This document shows, in pieces, positions 1 to 6,599 of a stretch of DNA of 12,614 nucleotides. The notes beneath the pieces were generated by a model that saw only the letters and a list, made by a program, of their open reading frames with translations, had not been told where the DNA came from and made no database searches. The position numbers and the translations under genes were made by a program. Positions within the stretch are counted from its first letter, which is position 1. Every line of letters begins with the position of its first letter. The stretch is from Anaerolineae bacterium (GTDB lineage Bacteria; Chloroflexota; Anaerolineae; 4572-78; J111), in the NCBI GenBank assembly GCA_020433785.1, contig JAGRCC010000620.1:1-12614 (forward strand), written 5' to 3'.

Positions 1-14
1 GTACTATTTCGCCC

Positions 15-716
15 ATGGAAAACAACTTTAACACGACCAGCGACCCACCGTGGACCCCTAAAGATGTTATTTGGGCGCTCATTCTGTCGATTTCGTGGAT
101 TGTAGCGCTCAGCCTCTTAGGCGGGTTAGCTCAGTTTGCCGGTCTGCTCATCGACCCCAGCCTGATCGTGGTGGTGGGAACGTTGTTTTTGTTGGTGCCG
201 GTCTGGTATTTTTCCATACACAAATATGGCGCCAAATGGGCCGATTTGGGACTGCGCGGTTTCCAACCCAAGGCTGTCGGGTTGGGCTGCGGGCTGATGG
301 GGTTGTCCTTTTTATTTAATATGGTTTATGCCGCAATTTTGGGTGTGTTTGGTTTGCAGATCCAACCCGATATTGCGCCAATGTTTCAAGACACCGGCTT
401 TCCCCTGATTTTGTTGTTTGGGGGTGCGATTGTGGCCCCGGTTGTTGAGGAGATATTTTTTCGAGGATTTGTTTTCGCCGGCCTCCGTAAACGTTGGAGT
501 TGGCCCAAAGCCGCCCTGGTCAGCGCCGGTCTCTTTGCGCTGGCCCATATTATACCCACCTCTATCTTGCCGATCTTCATATTGGGGGCTATCTTTGCCT
601 TTCTTTATCAAGTTTCCGGCTCTGTCTGGCCCGCCATATTGATGCACATGTTAACTAACACGTTTGCGCTATCAGCCGCTTATGCCATCTCGCAAGGTTG
701 GGTTCCAACGCCCTAA
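15..716 (+). CDS. CPBP-family intramembrane metalloprotease (CAAX protease/Abi type)
   Basis: A 233-residue polytopic membrane protein with about six to seven hydrophobic segments spread from residue 17 to the C-terminus. The three CPBP (Rce1-like) motifs are all present in order. They are the E145-E146-x-x-x-R150 motif in a transmembrane helix, H178 in the segment FALAH, and H211-x-x-x-N215 near the end. In this family these residues form a buried metal site that hydrolyses peptide bonds within the membrane; substrates are usually unknown in bacteria, where roles include bacteriocin self-immunity and protein maturation. The motifs being intact argues for an active enzyme. The ATG at 15 has no visible Shine-Dalgarno site, and the reading frame stays open to the window edge, so the true start could lie further upstream. 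It ends 60 bp before the next promoter, and nothing in its neighbours suggests a substrate. Confidence 0.9.
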   Translation: MENNFNTTSDPPWTPKDVIWALILSISWIVALSLLGGLAQFAGLLIDPSLIVVVGTLFLLVPVWYFSIHKYGAKWADLGLRGFQPKAVGLGCGLMGLSFLFNMVYAAILGVFGLQIQPDIAPMFQDTGFPLILLFGGAIVAPVVEEIFFRGFVFAGLRKRWSWPKAALVSAGLFALAHIIPTSILPIFILGAIFAFLYQVSGSVWPAILMHMLTNTFALSAAYAISQGWVPTP

Positions 717-760
717 TTGACGGCGGGGTTTCTTTCGATCCAATTAATAATCTGATAATA

Positions 761-769
761 TGGTATAAT
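761..769 (+). promoter_or_regulatory. Extended -10 promoter for the 2H phosphoesterase/pentapeptide unit
   Basis: TGGTATAAT at 761-769 is a perfect TATAAT hexamer with the TG dinucleotide of an extended -10 element. No good -35 lies 16-18 bp upstream (the best is CAATTA at 741-746), as is typical of extended -10 promoters. Transcription would start near 776 and leave a leader of about 78 nt before the ATG at 854. The region 717-853 otherwise holds no gene. Confidence 0.55.
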
Positions 770-853
770 GAGTAGAAATTGATTCAGGGTGCCTCAGACC
801 TGGCAGGACGCCCGCTTACCTCCACCACCATTCTACGCTCGGAGAAAATTTCT

Positions 854-1405
854 ATGTATACGCTTATCGTACCCGTTCCACTAGCACTTGCTACCGCTCT
901 TACCCCTTACCGCCAAAAATATGATCCGTTGGCCTATGGACTGCCGCCTCACATCAGTATCCTCAGTCCTTTTGAATTTTTCGATCCACCGGAGATACTC
1001 TATAATCATTTGCATAATGTGGGCGAAACGTTCGCGCCTATCAAAGTCTCGATAACGGGCTGGGATACCTATCGGCATATTGATTATCAAATCCGCCTGC
1101 CGGTCTTGGCCGGAAAAGAGCTGCTGATAGACCTTCGCGAAAATTTACTGACAGGCCCTTTGAAATATTGTCCTGGCCAGGATAAAGATTATTCGCCCCA
1201 CATTACTTTGGGGAAATTTACCGAGCAGGCTGATCAAGAAAAAGCTAGGCAAGATTTGCAAGGATTTGAACCACACTTTATATTCAGGGTTACACATCTG
1301 GAGCTGCGGCGATGGGAACAACCGGGGCGTCCATGGAAATTGCATAAAAAGTTTTCCTTAGAGGCAACCCTTGCCGGTGCTCGAAGAAACAGACAAATCA
1401 ATTAA
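854..1405 (+). CDS. 2H phosphoesterase superfamily protein (2'-5' RNA ligase-like)
   Basis: A 183-residue protein with the two hallmark H-x-[ST] motifs of the 2H phosphoesterase fold: H33-I-S35 and H116-I-T118, 83 residues apart. In this family (LigT/ThpR, cyclic phosphodiesterases, AKAP7-like) the two histidines act on 2',3'-cyclic or 2'-5' phosphodiester bonds of RNA or nucleotides; the exact substrate here cannot be told. The frame is open upstream to a TTG at 779, but the ATG at 854 is preferred. It has a GGAG at 841-844 at good spacing, the protein then begins directly with the first beta strand, and the upstream extension overlaps the predicted transcription start. The next gene follows after 18 bp on the same strand, so the two are probably co-transcribed from the promoter near 761. 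Confidence 0.85.
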   Translation: MYTLIVPVPLALATALTPYRQKYDPLAYGLPPHISILSPFEFFDPPEILYNHLHNVGETFAPIKVSITGWDTYRHIDYQIRLPVLAGKELLIDLRENLLTGPLKYCPGQDKDYSPHITLGKFTEQADQEKARQDLQGFEPHFIFRVTHLELRRWEQPGRPWKLHKKFSLEATLAGARRNRQIN

Positions 1406-1423
1406 GGGAGCAGATGGAGTCGG

Positions 1424-1735
1424 ATGGAATTTTCGCAAAGGGAATTATATCAATTAATCAACATGGCAAATGGTCCGCTGTGGCTGGTTGGGGCCGACCT
1501 CAGCGAAGCCAATTTGAGCCGAGCGCTGCTGCGTGAGGCGGATTTGGCCTGGAGCAACTTGCGCGGCGCAGACTTACGTGGCGCCGATCTGGAAGAGGCC
1601 AGCTTGCGCAGCGCAGACTTAAGCAACGCCGATTTACGAAATGCGAACCTGAAAGGGGCCAATTTGGAAGGGGCCATCCTTGACGGAGCTAAATTGCAAG
1701 GGGCGATAATGCCCGATGGTAGAACCTACTATTAA
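1424..1735 (+). CDS. Small pentapeptide-repeat protein
   Basis: A 103-residue protein made almost entirely of A(D/N)LxX pentapeptide repeats, running from about residue 23 to 95 (for example GADLS, EANLS, EADLA, GADLR, SADLS, GANLE). Such repeats fold into a right-handed quadrilateral beta helix. A short helical cap (residues 1-20) and the tail ending in DGRTYY bracket the helix; a DG-x-x-[YW] ending is common at the C-terminus of these proteins. Some relatives mimic DNA and protect gyrase (Qnr, MfpA), but most have no known role, and at about 14 repeats this one is short, so no function is assigned. GGAG at 1416-1419 lies close to the ATG and GGGAG at 1406-1410 a little far. The stop is only 2 bp from the stop of the convergent gene on the other strand, so there is no room for a separate terminator. 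Confidence 0.88.
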   Translation: MEFSQRELYQLINMANGPLWLVGADLSEANLSRALLREADLAWSNLRGADLRGADLEEASLRSADLSNADLRNANLKGANLEGAILDGAKLQGAIMPDGRTYY

Positions 1736-1737
1736 CC

Positions 1738-2829
1738 TCAAGTGGTCGCTAGTTGTTCTTTCAACCAGCTAGCTATCCGACAATTTACGGTCGGCATTAA
1801 GGTCAGCATCACGTGGCTGGCCTTTTTTGTTTCGATCAAAGCCGATTGGGGTGCGGCTCGGCGTAGGGCCTGAGCATGCGCCGGCGGCGCAACCCGATCC
1901 CGCCGGCTGTAAACCAGCAAAATCGACAGATGGTTAAGCCGTTTGATATTCGCCAGCGGATCGAGCAGATCGAATAGGGTGCTGGTATTATATTGGCTTC
2001 GATAACCACCCTCATGCCACGTATCCCACACCTGCTTGACCGACATCTCCCGCAGCAGGTCTAATACCGGCGAACCGTAATAGGTATTCCACATTTCCCG
2101 ATAGAAGAGGGCCCGGCTAAAGTTCAAGGCCACGGATGTGGCTATGATCACCAGCGCCTCCGCCAGATCAGGCTCGGTGGCGCTTCGCTCAGCCAGCGAT
2201 CGAATGGCGACGGCCCCGCCCAGGCTAATGCCCACCACGCCCACCCGGTGAATACCCGGCTGCGCTCGTAAAAAATGGAGTGCGGCCGGAATAGTAGTCA
2301 AGGCTTCGGGGTAGGCCAAGGGACGATAGCGATAGTCGCCGTGCCCGGGCAGGTCGATAGTTAGAACAGCCAATCCTTCAGCCAGTAAGGCTCGGATCAG
2401 CCGCCACTTGAACGATGTTTTGGTGTCACCCGCTCCGTGGACCAGACAGACAGCAGCCTGACTACCTACCGGTGGAATCAGCCAATACCCCGGTATCTTG
2501 TCGTCACCGTCCGCTATCTCAACTCGACGGCAGGCGCCGTGGGCGGGATGATCCGCTTCGAAAATCCGGTTGGGGTCAGGTGGGGGCCACAGAAATGAGC
2601 CACCTAACAAAAGACTACAAATAGCCAACAAGCCACCCACCGGCATCCAGAGCAAAACGACAAAAGAATTAGGCAAAATAGCCATGCCTAAAAACAGTAG
2701 CCCTAGTCCGCAGAGGCAACCTAACCATCGGCTCCCCCCAACCAGCGAGGCCCCCCGCAATCGCAGCATAGCGGCCGCCAACTGACCCACACCGAGAGTT
2801 ATCAAAAAAGTTGCTGCCGCTCCCTGCAT
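1738..2829 (-). CDS. Membrane-anchored alpha/beta hydrolase
   Basis: A 363-residue protein. Residues 1-81 hold three hydrophobic segments (about 3-22, 34-53 and 55-80), so the enzyme is tethered to the membrane. Residues 100-360 are an alpha/beta hydrolase domain. H131-G132 mark the oxyanion strand, G200-I-S202-L-G204 is the nucleophile elbow, D311 (in YSRRDRV) is the likely acid and H339 (in KASHVML) the catalytic histidine. The triad is complete, so an active esterase, lipase or peptidase is expected; the substrate cannot be predicted. The ATG at 2829 is preceded on its strand by GGGGA at suitable spacing. It begins 5 bp after the stop of the GNAT gene, so the two are almost certainly one operon transcribed from the promoter near 3402-3430. 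Its 3' end abuts the convergent pentapeptide gene. Confidence 0.88.
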   Translation of the reverse strand: MQGAAATFLITLGVGQLAAAMLRLRGASLVGGSRWLGCLCGLGLLFLGMAILPNSFVVLLWMPVGGLLAICSLLLGGSFLWPPPDPNRIFEADHPAHGACRRVEIADGDDKIPGYWLIPPVGSQAAVCLVHGAGDTKTSFKWRLIRALLAEGLAVLTIDLPGHGDYRYRPLAYPEALTTIPAALHFLRAQPGIHRVGVVGISLGGAVAIRSLAERSATEPDLAEALVIIATSVALNFSRALFYREMWNTYYGSPVLDLLREMSVKQVWDTWHEGGYRSQYNTSTLFDLLDPLANIKRLNHLSILLVYSRRDRVAPPAHAQALRRAAPQSALIETKKASHVMLTLMPTVNCRIASWLKEQLATT

Positions 2830-2834
2830 CGATT

Positions 2835-3362
2835 TTAATCCCCGCCAACCGGACTGACCACCTCTTGCGAATGGTTGTTATGAGCGAAAATTCGAAAGCC
2901 ACGGGCTTGATAGTTTGCCAGAGCCCGAGGATGGTCTAGCGTACAAGTATGGACCCACACCCGAGTCGCTCCTAGCGCCCAGGCTTGCTCAACAGCCGCC
3001 GTTAAAAGAGGTCCACCCAAACCCAAGCCGATAAACGACGGGAGCAGTCCAAAGTAGGCCACTTCCACTATGTTAGCCAGCTGTAATTCCAGTTCAAAGT
3101 ACCCCGCCGGCGTTCCAGACAAGTAGCCGATCCAGGTTTTTAGTTCTGACCGGTCTACCCACTCGGTCCATTGCGGAAGGGTCCAGGTTAGTCGGTTGGT
3201 CCAAAACCAGGCTTTACCGACCGTCGTATAAAGAAATTGGTTCAACTCAGGCAGCGGAATCCCTACTTGTTTGATCTCAAAATTTGGGTTGTTAATAGGC
3301 TTAGGGCGTAGCTGTTGAGGATCGGTCATTTCTAGATAGTACGTTGTAACATCAACCTGCAT
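2835..3362 (-). CDS. GNAT-family N-acetyltransferase
   Basis: A 175-residue acetyltransferase-like protein. The acetyl-CoA binding loop is in G112-L-G114-L-G116-G117, between strand beta-4 (VAYFGLLP, residues 101-108) and the following helix, and motif B is in HPRALANYQARGF (144-156). The family transfers an acetyl group from acetyl-CoA to an amine; the acceptor is unknown. The Arg/Gln that normally opens the pyrophosphate loop is Ile111 here, as seen in some relatives. I choose the ATG at 3362 over an open extension to 3473 because AAGGGGGAG sits six bases upstream. The extension would also run through the predicted promoter and encodes an unconvincing sequence. It is the first gene of an operon with the membrane hydrolase (5-bp gap). 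Confidence 0.85.
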   Translation of the reverse strand: MQVDVTTYYLEMTDPQQLRPKPINNPNFEIKQVGIPLPELNQFLYTTVGKAWFWTNRLTWTLPQWTEWVDRSELKTWIGYLSGTPAGYFELELQLANIVEVAYFGLLPSFIGLGLGGPLLTAAVEQAWALGATRVWVHTCTLDHPRALANYQARGFRIFAHNNHSQEVVSPVGGD

Positions 3363-3401
3363 TATCGGCTCCCCCTTAAATCCGAAGTTAAAAGCAGATA
3401 T

Positions 3402-3430
3402 ATGATATTGACCGAGCCTGAAAACAGCAA
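3402..3430 (-). promoter_or_regulatory. Predicted sigma-70-type promoter for the GNAT-hydrolase operon
   Basis: Read on the minus strand: TTGCTG (3430-3425), a 17-bp spacer, then TATCAT (3407-3402). The start site would fall near 3395, leaving a leader of about 33 nt with the strong ribosome binding site before the ATG at 3362. Each hexamer differs from consensus at two or fewer positions. This supports the shorter start of the GNAT gene. Confidence 0.4.
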
Positions 3431-3645
3431 CTTGCCAACAAAAAAACAACTCGACTTGGATGAGAACCGTCAATACCTAACCGCTTTTATCACGGCGGGT
3501 GAAGGCGTCTCCTCACAACGACGAGTTGTTTATTCAGCTAGTTTTCCAGACGACTGACTTTTAATCACGGTAATGGCAGCGTTGTATTCTCCACACCATT
3601 CTCCGCTTGAGCAAAAACGCTGGCTACCCCATTCGATACAGCTAA
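3431..3645. other. Intergenic region between the GNAT operon and the LPVTG surface gene
   Basis: No gene is supported here. An inverted repeat, CAGCGTT (3577-3583) with AACGCTG (3616-3622), encloses a 32-nt loop, and the heptamer ATTCTCC occurs twice 12 bp apart (3586-3592 and 3598-3604). Neither is followed by a T-run on the minus strand, so a terminator for the upstream gene is not evident. The rest is unremarkable. Confidence 0.3.
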
Positions 3646-4872
3646 TTAGCGATTAGAGCGTGACCAACTCCACTTGGCGCGATAAACAGCGCCGGAGATC
3701 AACAACAATAGCACCAGAACCGCCCCCCAGAAACGACCATCTTGCATCAGGGGAGTGTCGTCTGAACCGGTTACCGGCAGCGCGCCATCGACCAACTCTT
3801 CAGATTGACCGGTTGATGTCGCTGTACCGCCTGAACTTGAACCTTCGCCGGCTGAGGTCATCGCTCCGTTGCCGGTTACCGTACGGGTGATGGTCATCGT
3901 ATGGGTTACCGGCCCGACTAGACTGAGGCCATCGAGGGTATATTCTCCCAGGTTCTGGTCCGGCCACTTGTTCCAACCCCGGATAAAAAGCGTCATCGTA
4001 TCGGTGGTAGGCGTCACCTGGGTGCTAAAGTCAGAGAAGGTGAACTCAGCAGCGTCGAATCCCTGCTCATCCCAGGGTAGCTCTACCCAATCCTCGGACG
4101 GGATAGCCCGCCAATTCTCGCCGCCATCGAAATCAATGGCGTATTGAGCGCGATACCCGTAACTGCTGGCATTGATATCGCCAAAGCCGGAACGAATTTG
4201 TCCATTGAGCGTTAAGGTGTACACTTGCCCGGGCGTCACGGTTACTTTTTGGTAAATGCCGCCATATTGATCCGGTTCAACACCTTGATCAATACTGATG
4301 CGTTGAGCGGCCTGACCACTTTTTACAAACGGAATAGCCGACTCAGCCGAGAAAGTAACAACGCCTCGGTTATTGCTAAAGCCCTGCCAATTAATTCCGA
4401 TGCCATCCTCACTAAATCCTTCTTCAAAGCCGCCATTTTTGAGAATCTCCTCATTTTGCGCGACTTCAACGTCCTCTTCTACAATGGTGGTCGTAGTTGA
4501 GGCAGCGCCCCCGGATGAGCCGGTTCCGCCCGCTGCTGAAGCAGCCGAAGCCGGGGTCGGGGTGGTGGCGGCGGCCTCGGTAGTGGGTTCGGTGGTCGGC
4601 TCTACCGTGGCTTCCTCAGTAGGTTCAACAGTGGATTCTTCGGAAATAACGCGGGTGGGGGTAGGGGTTGTATCCTCCGAAGTTGGCGTCTCTTCCGCAG
4701 CTCCTTCGGCCTCTTCAGTAGAGGCCAGCGTAGCCGTAGGAGGTTCGCCGGCCACATTTTGGCCACCGGCAGCAAAAAACACGTTGTAAATGAGCACTCC
4801 CACCAAACAGAGCAGCACTAAGGCCAACAGCGCGATGAGAATTACCCGTCGATTTTCTTGAAATCTTTCCAT
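3646..4872 (-). CDS. Cell-surface protein with carbohydrate-binding-like domain and LPVTG-type C-terminal anchor signal
   Basis: A 408-residue envelope protein. Residues 10-33 form a signal peptide or signal anchor after an Arg-Arg pair. Residues 42-125 are a Thr/Glu/Pro/Ala-rich stalk. Residues 142-321 look like a jelly-roll CBM-type domain: it opens with the 'LKNGGFE' start usual for CBM4/9-like modules and is rich in Trp, Tyr and Asp. A Ser/Gly/Thr linker follows, then L365-P-V-T-G369, a hydrophobic segment (381-397) and a basic tail ending in SWSRSNR. That triad resembles a sortase sorting signal, which would link the protein covalently to the wall, although the 11-residue gap between LPVTG and the membrane segment is long. 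The ATG at 4872 is chosen because GGAG lies six bases upstream. A TTG 12 bases earlier overlaps that ribosome binding site. It has no recognised enzyme domain. Confidence 0.8.
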   Translation of the reverse strand: MERFQENRRVILIALLALVLLCLVGVLIYNVFFAAGGQNVAGEPPTATLASTEEAEGAAEETPTSEDTTPTPTRVISEESTVEPTEEATVEPTTEPTTEAAATTPTPASAASAAGGTGSSGGAASTTTTIVEEDVEVAQNEEILKNGGFEEGFSEDGIGINWQGFSNNRGVVTFSAESAIPFVKSGQAAQRISIDQGVEPDQYGGIYQKVTVTPGQVYTLTLNGQIRSGFGDINASSYGYRAQYAIDFDGGENWRAIPSEDWVELPWDEQGFDAAEFTFSDFSTQVTPTTDTMTLFIRGWNKWPDQNLGEYTLDGLSLVGPVTHTMTITRTVTGNGAMTSAGEGSSSGGTATSTGQSEELVDGALPVTGSDDTPLMQDGRFWGAVLVLLLLISGAVYRAKWSWSRSNR

Positions 4873-4884
4873 GGCCTGCTCCAA

Positions 4885-4915
4885 ATTATGTGGCTAAAAC
4901 AAATAGTTATGTCAA
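4885..4915 (-). promoter_or_regulatory. Possible promoter of the LPVTG surface gene
   Basis: On the minus strand a perfect TTGACA (4915-4910) is followed after 19 bp by CATAAT (4890-4885). The spacer is longer than the ideal 17 bp, and transcription would begin almost at the GGAG ribosome binding site, giving a very short leader. It lies just downstream of the hairpin terminator of the preceding gene, where a fresh promoter is needed. Confidence 0.35.
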
Positions 4916-4933
4916 CTTGTCTTTCTAAAACAA

Positions 4934-4968
4934 ACGCCCCGAAGCTAGTCGGGGCGCTTGTCTTTTTT
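4934..4968 (-). terminator. Factor-independent terminator after the PKD/LysM gene (possibly bidirectional)
   Basis: CGCCCCGA (4935-4942) and TCGGGGCG (4949-4956) make a perfect 8-bp GC-rich stem with a 6-nt loop. Read on the minus strand, it comes 22 bp after the stop of the PKD/LysM gene and is followed by TTTGTTTT, so it should end that transcript. The plus strand also has a T-run (4963-4968), so the element could stop transcription from both sides. Confidence 0.8.
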
Positions 4969-4978
4969 CATAATATTG

Positions 4979-6433
4979 TTAGTAAGTCCAGGGCGGAATG
5001 ACGACAGCCTGATCAGGCTGCAAGCCTTCATCCAGGCTCATACCATTCGCGTCAGCCACAGTCCCTGGAGCCAGGCCACACTCATAGGCAATCGAGTCCA
5101 GCGTATCGTATGGCTGGGCAATATAAACGTTAGGGCCTTCTCTGAGCTGGCCGGTTGGAATAAACATCCCCTGTCCTTCGAAGACATAGGCATCGGCATT
5201 AATATCATTCAGAAACGCCAGATCGGGAATAGGTACGTCAAACTCTTGGGAGATACCGAACAACGTATCGCCGTATTCAACTCGATAACAAAAGCCTACC
5301 GTCCCGGCATTTGAGGCTGATTGAATCGCTGCGGCTACGGAAACCGAACTTTTTTGACTGGATTCCTCGTTCGATTCTTCACTATCAGCATCTTCTTGCT
5401 GCGAAGGCGGGGTTGGTCCCACCACCGTCACGTCGGCAGTATCGGTGGCTGTAGCGCCACAGTTATCGGTCACGGTTAGAGTCGCCTGATAAGTGCCGTT
5501 ATTCTTGTAACCGTGAGTTACACTCTGGCCTTCCTCAGTCGGGGTGCCATCGCCAAATTCCCAACTATAGGTGTCGATTGTACCGTCGGGATCGCCGGAG
5601 CCGCTGCCGTCAAAGATAACAACCGCTTGCCCTTTACCTTGCATCGCGTTGTAGGGGCCGTTGGCGTCGGCGATGGGCGGCATATTCCCGTCGCAGCTAA
5701 CCGGAGCTTCGCCGGTCGGTTCGCCCGTGGGTTCAGCACCCGGCGACTCGCCGGTGGGTTCACCGGTCGGTTCCATACCCGGTGTTTCGCCGGTCGCTTC
5801 ATCTGTGGTTTCAGCACCAGACGGCTCGCCGGTGGGTTCGCCCGTCGATTCCATACCCGGTGTTTCACCGGTCGGTTCGCCCGTCGATTCCATACCCGGT
5901 GTTTCGCCGTTTGATTCGCCCATGGATTCCATATCGGCGGTTTCACCAGTTGGTTCACCGGTGGGTTCCATACCCGATGTTTCGCCGGTCGGTTCGCCCG
6001 TGGGTTCAACGGTGGCGCCGGGTGGTAACGGTTCGGTTGTGCCCGGCGGCGGCAGTGGCTCGCCGGTCGCTTCACCATTTGCTTCTTGGGGCTCTCCTGT
6101 TGATGGCGGCACTTCACTGGTCCCTTCGCCAGGAGTCAGTCCTTCGTCAGTCGGCTGAGCGGTTGTTTGGACGGGCGGTATATCTCCCACTCGCGGCGGA
6201 CTGATGCCGGGAATTTCAAATGGCAGTCGGGGCAAGAGGAAGAAGCAGAGGACACACAGCAACGCCAGCACCAACAGAATTAAAATAATAAGGCGCAGCG
6301 GACTCTGGCGGCGAACCTCTACCACTTCTTCGTCATCATCAATGGCTTCAGCCTCATACTCTTCTTGAGGCTCATTCTCCTCATCTTCGTCGTTATACTC
6401 AAATGAGCTCCGAAGGTCATCCAGGTTTGACAT
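4979..6433 (-). CDS. Membrane-anchored PKD/LysM cell-wall protein with 13-residue repeat stalk
   Basis: A 484-residue single-pass protein. Residues 1-45 are cytoplasmic and extremely acidic (runs of Asp and Glu), followed by an Arg-Arg pair and a membrane segment (48-69). A Pro/Thr/Gly/Glu-rich stalk (80-246) contains eight 13-residue repeats. Residues 252-337 are a PKD domain with the typical WEFGDG (291-296) and GTYQATLTVTD strand. After an acidic-Ser linker come two LysM modules, about 383-426 (YRVEYGDTLFGIS start) and 437-480. LysM binds N-acetylglucosamine glycans such as peptidoglycan; PKD is a beta-sandwich spacer or binding module. The protein therefore probably sits in the cytoplasmic membrane and grips the wall. 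The ATG at 6433 has AAGGAG upstream at good spacing. A strong promoter precedes it and a hairpin terminator follows, so it looks like a single-gene unit. Confidence 0.87.
   Translation of the reverse strand: MSNLDDLRSSFEYNDEDEENEPQEEYEAEAIDDDEEVVEVRRQSPLRLIILILLVLALLCVLCFFLLPRLPFEIPGISPPRVGDIPPVQTTAQPTDEGLTPGEGTSEVPPSTGEPQEANGEATGEPLPPPGTTEPLPPGATVEPTGEPTGETSGMEPTGEPTGETADMESMGESNGETPGMESTGEPTGETPGMESTGEPTGEPSGAETTDEATGETPGMEPTGEPTGESPGAEPTGEPTGEAPVSCDGNMPPIADANGPYNAMQGKGQAVVIFDGSGSGDPDGTIDTYSWEFGDGTPTEEGQSVTHGYKNNGTYQATLTVTDNCGATATDTADVTVVGPTPPSQQEDADSEESNEESSQKSSVSVAAAIQSASNAGTVGFCYRVEYGDTLFGISQEFDVPIPDLAFLNDINADAYVFEGQGMFIPTGQLREGPNVYIAQPYDTLDSIAYECGLAPGTVADANGMSLDEGLQPDQAVVIPPWTY
5696..6007 (-). 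repeat. Eight tandem 39-bp coding repeats (13 residues each)
   Basis: Residues 143-246 of the PKD/LysM protein divide exactly into eight units of 13 residues without indels. The consensus is EPTGEPTGETPGM, and units 3 and 6 (ESMGESNGETPGM and ETTDEATGETPGM) are the most divergent. Such phase-perfect tandem units are typical of surface stalks that change length by recombination or slippage. Confidence 0.9.
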
Positions 6434-6475
6434 GGGCTCTCTCCTTGCAAAGTGGCCTTTTAACGCAAATATATA

Positions 6476-6496
6476 TTATGGTCAAGTATACCATAA
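6476..6496. promoter_or_regulatory. Inverted repeat over the -10 region (candidate operator)
   Basis: TTATGGT (6476-6482) and ACCATAA (6490-6496) are perfect 7-bp inverted arms around a 7-bp centre that contains five of the six bases of the -10 hexamer of the minus-strand promoter. A dimeric repressor bound here would block the promoter of the PKD/LysM gene. The AT-rich context means chance is possible. Confidence 0.35.
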
Positions 6497-6514
6497 CACA
6501 TAAATTTATGTCAA
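6485..6514 (-). promoter_or_regulatory. Strong sigma-70-type promoter of the PKD/LysM gene
   Basis: On the minus strand a perfect TTGACA (6514-6509) is followed by an 18-bp spacer and TATACT (6490-6485), one base from consensus. Transcription would start near 6478 and give a leader of about 45 nt ahead of the AAGGAG site and the ATG at 6433. It lies in the divergent region shared with the sbcC-like gene, for which no equally good promoter is visible. Confidence 0.65.
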
Positions 6515-6599
6515 CCAGAACAATTCAATTTTAATTGCTCCGTTAGTTAGGACGTGGTAACATATTATGATTAATGAGTTGAGACGGCAGAGGTAGACT

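Noticed and set aside
15..716. CPBP protease as part of an abortive-infection or other defence system
   Set aside because: CPBP proteins are common housekeeping or maturation proteases, and no defence genes or mobile elements lie beside it.
704..732. Terminator after the CPBP gene (CGCC/GGCG hairpin before GGGTTTCTTT)
   Set aside because: Only about four base pairs can form, with a long loop that overlaps the stop codon; too weak to call.
779..853. TTG start at 779 for the 2H phosphoesterase
   Set aside because: No ribosome binding site and almost on the predicted transcription start; the ATG at 854 has GGAG and fits the family N-terminus.
3363..3473. N-terminal extension of the GNAT protein to 3473
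   Set aside because: The internal ATG at 3362 has a strong AAGGGGGAG site, and the extension overlaps the predicted promoter.
4373..4789. Plus-strand open frame of 138 residues inside the LPVTG surface gene
   Set aside because: It is antisense to the Thr/Glu stalk, gives Ala/Ser/Val low complexity and lacks a ribosome binding site.
5696..6007. CRISPR-like regular repeat spacing of 39 bp
   Set aside because: The repeats are contiguous with no spacers, stay in frame and encode a protein stalk.
5513..6204. Long plus-strand open frames opposite the PKD/LysM gene
   Set aside because: They are mirror frames of the Gly/Pro/Thr/Glu repeats; the translations are low-complexity Ser-Pro-Val-Gly or Arg-rich runs with no start signal.
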